Positions 43,301-58,413 of a DNA stretch of 64,000 bases are shown here, one piece after another. The DNA comes from Chondrosia reniformis (taxonomy: Eukaryota > Porifera > Demospongiae > Chondrillida > Chondrillidae), in assembly GCA_947172415.1 (NCBI GenBank), contig OX359197.1:1-64000 (forward strand), given 5' to 3'. Made by a program: the position numbers and the translations under genes. Below the pieces are notes generated by a model, which was not told where the DNA came from, did no database searches, and saw nothing but the letters and a program-made list of their open reading frames with translations. Position 1 is the stretch's first letter; each line of letters opens with the position of its first letter.

Positions 43301-46300
43301 GTGAACATCGAATTTGTAAAACTCTTTGGATATGCTTTAAGGATGTCTGTGAATGCTGACAGGAAGTTTCAGCTCCACATCTTTCCAATTGACAGAGTTA
43401 CAGCACTAAATGTACATTAGATTCTGCTATACAAATTTAATGTATGGTGAGAGATAGGGCAAATATGAGTGAACATCAAAATTTGTAAAACTCTTTGGAT
43501 ATGTTTTATGGATGTCTGTGAATGCTGACAGCAAGTTTCAGCTCCACATCTTTCCAATTGACAGAGTTACAGCACTAAATGTACATTAGATTCTTGTATA
43601 CAAATTTAATGTATAGTGAGAGATAGGGCAAATATGAGTGAACATCAAAATTTGTAAAACTCTTTGGATATGCTTTATGTATGTCTGTGAATGCTGACAG
43701 CAAGGTTCAGCTTCACATCTCTCCAATTGACAGAGTTACAGCACTAAATGTACATTAGATTCTGCTATACAAATTTAATGTATGGTGAGAGATAGGGCAA
43801 ATATGAGTGAACATCAAAATTTGTAAAACTCTTTGGATATGTTTTATGGATGTCTGTGAATGCTGACAGCAAGTTTCAGCTTCACATCTTTCCAATTGAC
43901 AGAGTTACAGCACTAAATGTACATTAGATTCTTGTATACAAATTTAATGTATGGTGAGAGATAGGGCAAATATGAGTGAACATCAAAATTTGTAAAACTC
44001 TTTGGATATGCTTTATGTATGTCTGTGAATGCTGACAGCAAGGTTCAGCTTCACATCTCTCCAATTGACAGAGTTACAGCACTAAATGTACATTAGATTC
44101 TGCTATACAAATTTAATGTATGGTGAGATATAGGACAAATATGAGTGAACATCAAAATTTGTAAAACTCTTTGGATATACTTTAAGGATGTCTGTGAATG
44201 CTAACAGCAAGTTTCAGCTCCACATCTTTCCAATTGACAGAGTTACAGCACTAAATGTACATTAGATTCTGCTATACAAATTTAATGTATTGTGAGAGAT
44301 AGGGCAAATATGAGTGAACATCAAAATTTGTAAAACTCTTTGGATATGCTTTAAGGATGTCTGTGAATGCTGACAGCAAGTTTCAGCTCCACATCTTTCC
44401 AATTGACAGAGTTACAGCACTAAATGTACATTAGATTCTGCTATACAAATTTAATGTATGGTGAGAGATAGGGCATGCAAATATGAGTGAACATCAAAAT
44501 TTGTAAAACTCTTTGGATATGTTTTATGGATGTCTGTGAATGCTGACAGCAAGTTTCAGCTTCGCATCTTTCCAATTGACAGAGTTACAGCACTAAATGT
44601 ACATTAGATTCTGCTATACAAATTTAATGTATGGTGAGATATAGGGCAAATATGAGTGAACATCGAATTTGTAAAACTCTTTGGATATGTTTTATGGATG
44701 TCTGTGAATGCTGACAGCAAGTTTCAGCTTCACATCTTTCCAATTGACAGAGTTACAGCACTAAATGTACATTAGATTCTGCTATACAAATTTAATGTAT
44801 GGTGAGAGATAGGGCAAATATGAGTGAACATCAAAATTTGTAAAACTCTTTGGATATGTTTTATGGATGTCTGTGAATGCTGACAGCAAGTTTCAGCTTC
44901 GCATCTTTCCAATTGACAGAGTTACAGCACTAAATGTACATTAGATTCTGCTATACAAATTTAATGTATGGTGAGATATAGGGCAAATATGAGTGAACAT
45001 CGAATTTGTAAAACTCTTTGGATATGTTTTATGGATGTCTGTGAATGCTGACAGCAAGTTTCAGCTTCACATCTTTCCAATTGACAGAGTTACAGCACTA
45101 AATGTACATTAGATTCTGCTATACAAATTTAATGTATGGTGAGAGATAGGGCAAATATGAGTGAACATCAAAATTTGTAAAACTCTTTGGATATGCTTTA
45201 AGGATGTCTGTGAATGCTGACAGGAAGTTTCAGCTCCACATCTTTCCAATTGACAGAGTTACAGCCCTAAATGTACATTAGATTCTTGTATACAAATTTA
45301 ATGTATGGTGAGAGATAGGGCAAATATGAGTGAACATCAAATTTGTAAAACTCTTTGGATATGTTTTATGGATGTCTGTGAATGCTGACAGCAAGTTTCA
45401 GCTTCACATCTTTCCAATTGACAGAGTTAAAGCACTAAATGTACATTAGATTCTGCTATACAAATTTAATGTATGGTGAGAGATAGGGCAAATATGAGTG
45501 AACATCAAAATTTGTAAAACTCTTTGGATATGCTTTAAGGATGTCTGTGAATGCTGACAGCAAGTTTCAGCTCCACATCTTTCCAATTGACAGAGTTTCA
45601 GCACTAAATGTACATTAGATTCTGCTATACAAATTTATTGTATGGTGAGAGATAGGGCAAATATGAGTGAACATCAAAATTTGTAAAACTCTTTGGATAT
45701 GTTTTATGGATGTCTGTGAATGCTGACAGCAAGTTTCAGCTTCACATCTTTCCAATTGACAGAGTTACAGCACTAAATGTACATTAGATTCTGCTATACA
45801 AATTTAATGTATGGTGAGAGATAGGGCAAATATGAGTGAACATCAAAATTTGTAAAACTCTTTGGATATGCTTTAAGGATGTCTGTGAATGCTGACAGCA
45901 AGTTTCAGCTCCAAATCTTTCCAATTGACAGAGTTACAGCACTAAATGTACATTAGATTCTGCTATACAAATTTAATGTATGGTGAGAGATAGGGCATGC
46001 AAATATGAGTGAACATCAAAATTTGTAAAACTCTTTGGATATGTTTTATGGATGTCTGTGAATGCTGACAGCAAGTTTCAGCTTCACATCTTTCCAATTG
46101 ACAGAGTTACAGCACTAAATGTACATTAGAATCTGCTATACAAATTTAATGTACGTATGGTGAGAGATAGGGCAAATATTAGTGAACATCAAAATTTGTA
46201 AAACTCTTTGGATATGCTTTAAGGATGTCTGTGAATGCTGACAGCAAATTTCAGCTCCAAATCTTTCCAATTGACAGAGTTACAGCACTAAATGTACATT

Positions 46301-46605
46301 AGATTCTGCTATACAAATTTAATTTACGTATGGTGAGAGATAGGGCAAATATGAGTGAACATAAAAATTTGTAAAACTCTTTGGATATGCTTTATGTATG
46401 TCTGTGAATGCTGACAGCAAGTTTCAGCTCCACATCTTTCCAATTGACAGAGTTACAGCACTAAATGTACATTAGATTCTGCTATACAAATTTAATGTAT
46501 GGTGAGAGATAGGGCATGCAAATATGAGTGAACATCAAAATTTGTAAAACTCTTTGGATATGTTTTATGGATGTCTGTGAATGCTGACAGCCAGTTTCAG
46601 CTTCA
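40322..46605. repeat. 6,284-bp satellite block, tandem copy 1
   Basis: Block of about 37 monomers repeated immediately downstream at a constant offset of 6,284 bp. Diagnostic private variants recur at exactly that spacing: CAAAATTGTAAAAC (41271), ACTATATGTACAT (41709), ACATCGAATTTG (43305), TTAGAATCTGC (46127), AATTTACGTATGG (46321). Boundaries are approximate because flanking monomers are similar. Confidence 0.9.
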
Positions 46606-49600
46606 CATCTTTCCAATTGACAGAGTTACAGCACTAAATGTACATTAGATTCTGCTATACAAATTTAATGTATGGTGAGAGATAGGGCAAATATGAGTGA
46701 ACATCAAATTTGTAAAACTCTTTGGATATGCTTTAAGGATGTCTGTGAATGCTGACAGCAAGTTTCAGCTCCACATCTTTCCAATTGACAGAGTTACAGC
46801 ACTAAATGTACATTAGATTCTGCTATACAAATTTAATGTATGGTGAGAGATAGGGCAAATATGAGTGAACATCAAAATTTGTAAAACTCTTTGGATATGT
46901 TTTATGGATGTCTGTGAATGCTGACAGCAAGTTTCAGCTTCACATCTTTCCAATTGACAGAGTTACAGCACTAAATGTACATTAGATTCTGCTATACAAA
47001 TTTAATGTACGTATGGTGAGAGATAGGGCAAATATGAGTGAAAATCAAATTTGTAAAACTCTTTGAATATGCTTTAAGGATGTCTGTGAATGCTGACAGC
47101 AAGTTTCAGCTCCACATCTTTCCAATTGACAGAGTTACAGCACTAAATGTACATTAGATTCTGCTATACAAATTTAATGTATTGTGAGAGATAGGGCAAA
47201 TATGAGTGAACATCAAAATTTGTAAAACTCTTTGGATATGTTTTATGGATGTCTGTGAATGCTGACAGCAAGTTTCAGCAGCACATCTTTCCAATTGACA
47301 GAGTTACAGCACTAAATGTACATTAGATTCTGCTATACAAATTTAATGTACGTATGGTGAGAGATAGGGCAAATATGAGTGAAAATCAAATTTGTAAAAC
47401 TCTTTGGATATGCTTTAAGGATGTCTGTGAATGCTGACAGCAAGTTTCAGCTCCACATCTTTCCAATTGACAGAGTTACAGCACTAAATGTACATTAGAT
47501 TCTGCTATACAAATTTAATGTATTGTGAGAGATAGGGCAAATATGAGTGAACATCAAAATTGTAAAACTCTTTGGATATGTTTTATGGATGTCTGTGAAT
47601 GCTGACAGCAAGTTTCAGCTGCACATCTTTCCAATTGACAGAGTTACAGCACTAAATGTACATTAGATTCTGCTATACAAATTTAATGTACGTATGGTGA
47701 GAGATAGGGCAAATATGAGTGAAAATCAAATTTGTAAAACTCTTTGGATATGCTTTAAGGATGTCTGTGAATGCTGACAGCAAGTTTCAGCTCCACATCT
47801 TTCCAATTGACAGAGTTACAGCACTAAATGTACATTAGATTCTGCTATACAAATTTAATGTATTGTGAGAGATAGGGCAAATATGAGTGAACATCAAAAT
47901 TTGTAAAACTCTTTGGATATGTTTTATGGATGTCTGTGAATGCTGACAGCAAGTTTCAGCTTCACATCTTTCCAATTGACAGAGTTACAGCACTATATGT
48001 ACATTAGATTCTGCTATACAAATTTAATGTATGGTGAGAGATAGGGCAAATATGAGTGAACATCAAAATTTGTAAAACTCTTTGGATATGTTTTATGGAT
48101 GTCTGTGAATGCTGACAGCAAGTTTCAGCTGCACATCTTTCCAATTGACAGAGTTACAGCACTAAATGTACATTAGATTCTGCTATACAAATTTAATGTA
48201 CGTATGGTGAGAGATAGGGCAAATATGAGTGAACATCAAAATTTGTAAAACTCTTTGGATATGCTTTAAGGATGTCTGTGAATGCTGACAGCAAGTTTCA
48301 GCTCCACATCTTTCCAATTGACAGAGTTACAGCACTAAATGTACATTAGATTCTGCTATACAAATTTAATGTATGGTGAGAGATAGGGCAAATATGAGTG
48401 AACATCAAAATTTGTAAAACTCTTTGGATATGTTTTATGGATGTCTGTGAATGCTGACAGCAAGTTTCAGCTTCACATCTTTCCAATTGACAGAGTTACA
48501 GCACTAAATGTACATTAGATTCTTGTATACAAATTTAATGTATAGTGAGAGATAGGGCAAATATGAGTGAACATCAAAATTTGTAAAACTCTTTGGATAT
48601 GCTTTATGTATGTCTGTGAATGCTGACAGCAAGGTTCAGCTTCACATCACTCCAATTGACAGAGTTACAGCACTAAATGTACATTAGATTCTGCTATACA
48701 AATTTAATGTATGGTGAGAGATAGGGCAAATATGAGTGAACATCAAAATTTGTAAAACTCTTTGGATATGTTTTATGGATGTCTGTGAATGCTGACAGCA
48801 AGTTTCAGCTTCACATCTTTCCAATTGACAGAGTTACAGCACTAAATGTACATTAGATTCTTGTATACAAATTTAATGTATGGTGAGAGATAGGGCAAAT
48901 ATGAGTGAACATCAAAATTTGTAAAACTCTTTGGATATGCTTTATGTATGTCTGTGAATGCTGACAGCAAGGTTCAGCTTCACATCTCTCCAATTGACAG
49001 AGTTACAGCACTAAATGTACATTAGATTCTGCTATACAAATTTAATGTATGGTGAGATATAGGACAAATATGAGTGAACATCAAAATTTGTAAAACTCTT
49101 TGGATATACTTTAAGGATGTCTGTGAATGCTAACACCAAGTTTCAGCTCCACATCTTTCCAATTGACAGAGTTACAGCACTAAATGTACATTAGATTCTG
49201 CTATACAAATTTAATGTATGGTGAGAGATAGGGCAAATATGAGTGAACATCAAAATTTGTAAAACTCTTTGGATATGCTTTAAGGATGTCTGTGAATGCT
49301 GACAGCAAGTTTCAGCTCCAAATCTTTCCAATTGACAGAGTTACAGCACTAAATGTACATTAGATTCTGCTATACAAATTTAATGTATGGTGAGAGATAG
49401 GGCATGCAAATATGAGTGAACATCAAAATTTGTAAAACTCTTTGGATATGTTTTATGGATGTCTGTGAATGCTGACAGCAAGTTTCAGCTTCGCATCTTT
49501 CCAATTGACAGAGTTACAGCACTAAATGTACATTAGATTCTGCTATACAAATTTAATGTATTGTGAGATATAGGGCAAATATGAGTGAACATCGAATTTG

Positions 49601-52600
49601 TAAAACTCTTTGGATATGCTTTAAGGATGTCTGTGAATGCTGACAGGAAGTTTCAGCTCCACATCTTTCCAATTGACAGAGTTACAGCACTAAATGTACA
49701 TTAGATTCTGCTATACAAATTTAATGTATGGTGAGAGATAGGGCAAATATGAGTGAACATCAAAATTTGTAAAACTCTTTGGATATGTTTTATGGATGTC
49801 TGTGAATGCTGACAGCAAGTTTCAGCTCCACATCTTTCCAATTGACAGAGTTACAGCACTAAATGTACATTAGATTCTTGTATACAAATTTAATGTATAG
49901 TGAGAGATAGGGCAAATATGAGTGAACATCAAAATTTGTAAAACTCTTTGGATATGCTTTATGTATGTCTGTGAATGCTGACAGCAAGGTTCAGCTTCAC
50001 ATCTCTCCAATTGACAGAGTTACAGCACTAAATGTACATTAGATTCTGCTATACAAATTTAATGTATGGTGAGAGATAGGGCAAATATGAGTGAACATAA
50101 AAATTTGTAAAACTCTTTGGATATGTTTTATGGATGTCTGTGAATGCTGACAGCAAGTTTCAGCTTCACATCTTTCCAATTGACAGAGTTACAGCACTAA
50201 ATGTACATTAGATTCTTGTATACAAATTTAATGTATGGTGAGAGATAGGGCAAATATGAGTGAACATCAAAATTTGTAAAACTCTTTGGATATGCTTTAT
50301 GTATGTCTGTGAATGCTGACAGCAAGGTTCAGCTTCACATCTCTCCAATTGACAGAGTTACAGCACTAAATGTACATTAGATTCTGCTATACAAATTTAA
50401 TGTATGGTGAGATATAGGACAAATATGAGTGAACATCAAAATTTGTAAAACTCTTTGGATATACTTTAAGGATGTCTGTGAATGCTAACAGCAAGTTTCA
50501 GCTCCACATCTTTCCAATTGACAGAGTTACAGCACTAAATGTACATTAGATTCTGCTATACAAATTTAATGTATTGTGAGAGATAGGGCAAATATGAGTG
50601 AACATCAAAATTTGTAAAACTCTTTGGATATGCTTTAAGGATGTCTGTGAATGCTGACAGCAAGTTTCAGCTCCACATCTTTCCAATTGACAGAGTTACA
50701 GCACTAAATGTACATTAGATTCTGCTATACAAATTTAATGTATGGTGAGAGATAGGGCATGCAAATATGAGTGAACATCAAAATTTGTAAAACTCTTTGG
50801 ATATGTTTTATGGATGTCTGTGAATGCTGACAGCAAGTTTCAGCTTCGCATCTTTCCAATTGACAGAGTTACAGCACTAAATGTACATTAGATTCTGCTA
50901 TACAAATTTAATGTATGGTGAGATATAGGGCAAATATGAGTGAACATCGAATTTGTAAAACTCTTTGGATATGTTTTATGGATGTCTGTGAATGCTGACA
51001 GCAAGTTTCAGCTTCACATCTTTCCAATTGACAGAGTTACAGCACTAAATGTACATTAGATTCTGCTATACAAATTTAATGTATGGTGAGAGATAGGGCA
51101 AATATGAGTGAACATCAAAATTTGTAAAACTCTTTGGATATGTTTTATGGATGTCTGTGAATGCTGACAGCAAGTTTCAGCTTCGCATCTTTCCAATTGA
51201 CAGAGTTACAGCACTAAATGTACATTAGATTCTGCTATACAAATTTAATGTATGGTGAGATATAGGGCAAATATGAGTGAACATCGAATTTGTAAAACTC
51301 TTTGGATATGTTTTATGGATGTCTGTGAATGCTGACAGCAAGTTTCAGCTTCACATCTTTCCAATTGACAGAGTTACAGCACTAAATGTACATTAGATTC
51401 TGCTATACAAATTTAATGTATGGTGAGAGATAGGGCAAATATGAGTGAACATCAAAATTTGTAAAACTCTTTGGATATGCTTTAAGGATGTCTGTGAATG
51501 CTGACAGGAAGTTTCAGCTCCACATCTTTCCAATTGACAGAGTTACAGCCCTAAATGTACATTAGATTCTTGTATACAAATTTAATGTATGGTGAGAGAT
51601 AGGGCAAATATGAGTGAACATCAAATTTGTAAAACTCTTTGGATATGTTTTATGGATGTCTGTGAATGCTGACAGCAAGTTTCAGCTTCACATCTTTCCA
51701 ATTGACAGAGTTAAAGCACTAAATGTACATTAGATTCTGCTATACAAATTTAATGTATGGTGAGAGATAGGGCAAATATGAGTGAACATCAAAATTTGTA
51801 AAACTCTTTGGATATGCTTTAAGGATGTCTGTGAATGCTGACAGCAAGTTTCAGCTCCACATCTTTCCAATTGACAGAGTTTCAGCACTAAATGTACATT
51901 AGATTCTGCTATACAAATTTATTGTATGGTGAGAGATAGGGCAAATATGAGTGAACATCAAAATTTGTAAAACTCTTTGGATATGTTTTATGGATGTCTG
52001 TGAATGCTGACAGCAAGTTTCAGCTTCACATCTTTCCAATTGACAGAGTTACAGCACTAAATGTACATTAGATTCTGCTATACAAATTTAATGTATGGTG
52101 AGAGATAGGGCAAATATGAGTGAACATCAAAATTTGTAAAACTCTTTGGATATGCTTTAAGGATGTCTGTGAATGCTGACAGCAAGTTTCAGCTCCAAAT
52201 CTTTCCAATTGACAGAGTTACAGCACTAAATGTACATTAGATTCTGCTATACAAATTTAATGTATGGTGAGAGATAGGGCATGCAAATATGAGTGAACAT
52301 CAAAATTTGTAAAACTCTTTGGATATGTTTTATGGATGTCTGTGAATGCTGACAGCAAGTTTCAGCTTCACATCTTTCCAATTGACAGAGTTACAGCACT
52401 AAATGTACATTAGAATCTGCTATACAAATTTAATGTACGTATGGTGAGAGATAGGGCAAATATTAGTGAACATCAAAATTTGTAAAACTCTTTGGATATG
52501 CTTTAAGGATGTCTGTGAATGCTGACAGCAAATTTCAGCTCCAAATCTTTCCAATTGACAGAGTTACAGCACTAAATGTACATTAGATTCTGCTATACAA

Positions 52601-52889
52601 ATTTAATTTACGTATGGTGAGAGATAGGGCAAATATGAGTGAACATAAAAATTTGTAAAACTCTTTGGATATGCTTTATGTATGTCTGTGAATGCTGACA
52701 GCAAGTTTCAGCTTCGCATCTTTCCAATTGACAGAGTTACAGCACTAAATGTACATTAGATTCTGCTATACAAATTTAATGTATGGTGAGAGATAGGGCA
52801 TGCAAATATGAGTGAACATCAAAATTTGTAAAACTCTTTGGATATGTTTTATGGATGTCTGTGAATGCTGACAGCCAGTTTCAGCTTCA
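46606..52889. repeat. 6,284-bp satellite block, tandem copy 2
   Basis: Near-identical second copy. The few differences I noticed include CAGCAGCAC for CAGCTGCAC at about 47277, GACAGCAAG for GACAGCCAG at about 47947, ACATAAAAAT for ACATCAAAAT at about 50096, and GCTTCGCATC for GCTCCACATC at about 52712. Similarity ends at about 52985. Confidence 0.9.
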
Positions 52890-55800
52890 CATCTTTCCAA
52901 TTGACAGAGTTACAGCACTAAATGTACATTAGATTCTGCTATACAAATTTAATGTATGGTGAGAGATAGGGCAAATATGAGTGAACATCAAAATTTGTAA
53001 AACTCTTTGGGTATGTTTTATGGATGTCTGTGAATGCTGACAGCAAGTTTCAGCTTCACATCTTTCCAATTGACAGAGTTACAGCACTAAATGTACATTA
53101 GATTCTGCTATACAAATTTAATGTATGGTAAGAGATAGGGCAAATATGAGTGAATATCAAAATTTGTAAAACTCTTTGGATATGTTTTATGGATGTCTGT
53201 GAATGCTGACAGCAAGTTTCAGCTTCACATCTTTCCAATTGACAGAGTTACAGCACTAAATGTACATTAGATTCTGCTATACAAATTTAATGTATGGTAA
53301 GAGATAGGGCAAATATGAGTGAATATCAAAATTTGTAAAACTCTTTGGATATGTTTTATGGATGTCTGTGAATGCTGACAGCAAGTTTCAGCTTCACATC
53401 TTTCCAATTGACAGAGTTACAGCACTAAATGTACATTAGATTCTGCTATACAAATTTAATGTATGGTGAGAGATAGGGCAAATATGAGTGAACATCAAAA
53501 TTTGTAAAACTCTTTGGATATATTTTATGGATGTCTGTGAATGCTGACAGCAAGTTTCAGCTTCACATCTTTCCAATTGACAGAGTTACAGCACTAAATG
53601 TACATTAGATTCTGCTATAAAAATTTAATATACGTATAGTGAGAGATAGGGCAAATATGAGTGAACATCAAAATTTGTAAAACTCTTTGGATATGCTTTA
53701 AGGATGTCTGTGAATGCTGACAGCAAGTTTCAGCTCCACATCTTTCCAATTGACAGAGTTACAGCACTAAATGTACATTAGATTCTGCTATACAAATTTA
53801 ATGTATGGTGAGAGATAGGGCAAATATGAGTGAACATAAAAATTTGTAAAACTCTTTGGATATGCTTTAAGGATGTCTGTGAATGCTGACAGCAAGTTTC
53901 AGCTTCACATCTTTCCAATTGACAGAGTTACAGCACTTAATGTACATTAGATTCTGCTATACAAATTTAATCTATTTTGAGAGATATGGCAAATATGAGT
54001 GAACATCAAAATTTGTAAAACTCTTTGGATATGCTTTAAGGATGTCTGTGAATGCTGACAGCAAGTTTCAGCTCCACATCTTTCCAATTGACAGAGTTAC
54101 AGCACTAAATGTACATTAGATTCTGCTATACAAATTTAATATACGTATAGTGAGAGATAGGGCAAATATGAGTGAACATCAAAATTTTTAAAACTCTTTG
54201 GATATGCTTTATGTATGTCTGTGAATGATAAAACCAAGTTTCAGCTTCACATCTTTCCAATTGACAGAGTTACAGCACTAAATGTACATTAGATTCTTGT
54301 ATACAAATTTATTGTATGGTAAGAGATAGGGCAAATATGAGTGAACATCAAAATTTGTAAAACTCTTTGGATATGCTTTAAGGATGTCTGTGAATGCTGA
54401 CAGCAAGTTTCAGCTCCACATCTTTCCAATTGACAGAGTTACAGCACTAAATGTACATTAGATTCTGCTATACAAATTTAATGTATGGTGAGAGATAGTG
54501 CAAATATGAGTGAACATAAAAATTTGTAAAACTCTTTGGATATGCTTTAAGGATGTCTGTGAATGCTGACAGCAAGTTTCAGCTTCACATCTTTTAAATT
54601 GACAGAGTTACAGCACTTAATGTACATTAGATTCTGCTATACAAATTTAATCTATGGTGAGAGATAGGGCAAATATGAGTGAACATCAAAATTTGTAAAA
54701 CTCTTTGGATATGCTTTAAGGATGTCTGTGAATGCTGACAGCAAGTTTCAGCTCCACATCTTTCCAATTGACAGAGTTACAGCACTAAATGTACATTAGA
54801 TTCTGCTATACAAATTTAATGTATGGTGAGAGATATGGCAAATATGAGTGAACATCAAAATTTGTAAAACTCTTTGGATATGCTTTAAGGATGTCTGTGA
54901 ATGCTGACAGAAAGTTTCAGCTTCACATCTTTCCAATTGACAGAGTTACAGCACTAAATGTACATTAGATTCTGCTATACAAATTTAATGTATGGTGAGA
55001 GATATGGCAAATATGAGTGAACATCAAAATTTGTAAAACTCTTTGGATATGCTTTAAGGATGTCTGTGAATGCTGACAGCAAGTTTCAGCTCCACATCTT
55101 TCCAATTGACAGAGTTACAGCACTAAATGTACATTAGATTCTGCTATACAAATTTAATGTATGGTGAGAGATAGGGCAAATATGAGTGAACATAAAAATT
55201 TGTAAAACTCTTTGGATATGCTTTAAGAATGTCTGTGAATGCTGACAGCAAGTTTCAGCTTCACATCTTTCCAATTGACAGAGTTACAGCACTTAATGTA
55301 CATTAGATTCTGCTATACAAATTTAATCTATTGTGAGAGATAGGGTAAATATGAGTGAACATCAAAATTTGTAAAACTCTTTGGATATGCTTTATGTATG
55401 TCTGTGAATGCTAAAACCAAGTTTCAGCTTCACATCTTTCCAATTGACAGAGTTACAGCACTAAATGTACATTAGATTCTTGTATACAAATTTAAAGTAT
55501 GGTGAGATATAGGGCAAATATGAGTGAACATCAAAATTTGTAAAACTCTTTGGATATGCTTTAAGGATAGCTGTGAATGCTGACAGGAAGTTTCAGCTTC
55601 ACATCTTTCCAATTGACAGAGTTACAGCACTAAATGTGTATTAGATTCTTGTATACAAATTTAATGTATGGTGAGAGATAGGGCAAATATGAGTGAACAT
55701 CAAAATTTGTAAAACTCTTTGGATATGCTTTAAGGATGTCTGTGAATGCTGACAGCAAGTTTCAGCTCCACATCTTTCCAATTGACAGAGTTACAGCACT

Positions 55801-57874
55801 AAATGTACATTAGATTCTGCTATACAAATTTAATGTATGGTGAGAGATAGGGCAAATATGAGTGAACATCAAAATTTGTAAAACTCTTTGGATATGCTTT
55901 AAGGATGTCTGTGAATGCTGACAGCAAGTTTCAGCTCCACATCTTTCCAATTGACAGAGTTACAGCACTTAATGTACATTAGATTCTGCTATACAAATTT
56001 AATGTATGGTGAGAGATAGGGCAAATATGAGTGAACATCAAAATTTGTAAAACTCTTTGGATATGCTTTAAGGATGTCTGTGAATGCTGACAGCAAGTTT
56101 CAGCTCCACATCTTTCCAATTGACAGAGTTACAGCACTAAATGTACATTAGATTCTGCTATACAAATTTAATGTATGGTGAGAGATAGGGCATGCAAATA
56201 TGAGTGAACATCAAAATTTGTAAAACTCTTTGGATATGCTTTAAGGATGTCTGTGAATGCTGACAGCAAGTTTCAGCTCCACATCTTTCCAATTGACAGA
56301 GTTATAGCACTAAATGTACATTAGATTCTGCTATACAAATTTAATGTATGGTGAGAGATAGGGCAAATATGAGTGAACATCAAAATTTGTAAAATTCTTT
56401 GGATATGTTTTATGAATGTCTGTGAATGCTGACAGGAAGTTTCAGCTCCACATCTTTCCAATTGACAGAGTTACAGCACTAAATGTACATTAGATTCTGC
56501 TATACAAATTTAATGTATGGTGAGAGATAGGGCAAATATGAGTGAACATCAAAATTTGTAAAACTCTTTGGATATGTTTTATGGATGTCTGTGAATGCTG
56601 ACAGCAAGTTTCAGCTTCACATCTTTCCAATTGACAGAGTTACAGCACTAAATGTACATTAGATTCATATATACAAATTTAATGTATGGTGAGAGTTAGG
56701 GCAAATATGAGTGAACATCAAAATTTGTAAAACTCTTTGGATATGCTTTAAGGATGTCTGTGAATGCTGACAGCAAGTTTCAGCTCCACATCTTTCCAAT
56801 TGACAGAGTTACAGCACTAAATGTACATTAGATTCTGCTATACAAATTTAATGTATGGTGAGAGATAGGGCAAATATGAGTGAACATCAAAATTTGTAAA
56901 ACTCTTTGGATATGCTTTAAGGATGTCTGTGAATGCTGACAGCAAGTTTCAGCTCCACATCTTTCCAATTGACAGAGTTACAGCACTAAATGTACATTAG
57001 ATTCTGCTATACAAATTTAATGTATTGTGAGAGATAGGGCAAATATGAGTGAACATCAAAATTTGTAAAACTCTTTGGATATGCTTTAAGGATGTCTGTG
57101 AATGCTGACAACAAGTTTCAGCTTCACATCTTTCCAATTGACAGAGTTACAGCACTAAATGTACATTAGATTCTGCTATACAAATTTAATGTATGGTGAG
57201 AGATAGGGCAAATATGAGTGAACATCAAAATTTGTAAAACTCTTTGGATATGCTTTAAGGATGTCTGTGAATGCTGACAGCAAGTTTCAGCTCCACATCT
57301 TTCCAATTGACAGAGTTACAGCACTAAATGTACATTAGATTCTGCTATACAAATTTAATGTATTGTGAGAGATAGGGCAAATATGAGTGAACATCAAAAT
57401 TTGTAAAACTCTTTGGATATGCTTTAAGGATGTCTGTGAATGCTGACAGCAAATTTCAGCTCCACATCTTTCCAATTGACAGAGTTACAGCACTAAATGT
57501 ACATTAGATTCTGCTATACAAATTTAATTTACGTATGGTGAGAGATAGGGCAAATATGAGTGAACATCAAAATTTGTAAAACTCTTTGGATATGCTTTAT
57601 GTATGTCTGTGAATGCTGACAGCAAGGTTCAGCTTCACATCTTTCCAATTGACAGAGTTACAGCACTAAATGTACATTAGATTCTGCTATACAAATTTAA
57701 TGTATGGTGAGATATAGGACAAATATGAGTGAACATCAAAATTTGTAAAACTCTTTGGATATGCTTTAAGGATGTCTGTGAATGCTAACACCAAGTTTCA
57801 GCTCCACATCTTTCCAATTGACAGAGTTAAAGCACTAAATGTACATTAGATTCTTGTATAGAAATTTAATGTAC

Positions 57875-58413
57875 GGGAGTTTCGTAATAATATAAATGGC
57901 CGACCTAGAGAAGGGAATATTGAAAATACGTTACTGTTATATGTATATTTGAATGACGAGAACGCTTTTAAAGATTTTAATGCACGTGGATATTCACTCT
58001 GTAATACTTGATTGTTTTGAAGTAGTATCTGTCCATATTATAATATATGGATGTCGCTAAAGTGAAAAATCGCCAATCGACTGCTAAAGAAACTCCAAAG
58101 GAAAAAAATTGGACCATACCGAACGCTACCATCCACGACGCTCAGAGGCCGGGATCGGTGGTAACGCTCTGCCGAGTTGAGCTTTGGGTGTCACTTGCGT
58201 GAGAAGAACCAGTTCTTCTCGATATGGCCGACTCATATGAATCCTAAGATATCAGATGCCAATCCCACATTACGTGGAACCCCCCCGAAATCCGGATTAT
58301 TGGTGAGCACGTCTCTATGGCACCAACCGATTAGGAGACAGCTTCAGAGTCTAAGCGCTACCAATCTCTATGGGAACCGCAACCACCATAGAGATGTGTC
58401 CAGGTAGGCCTAC
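57875..58413. repeat. Embedded 539-bp element, copy 3
   Basis: Same 539-bp unit, flanked on the left by the same TCTTGTATAGAAATTTAATG monomer variant as copies 1 and 2, and on the right by the same extended flank as copy 2. Both palindromes are intact. Confidence 0.9.
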
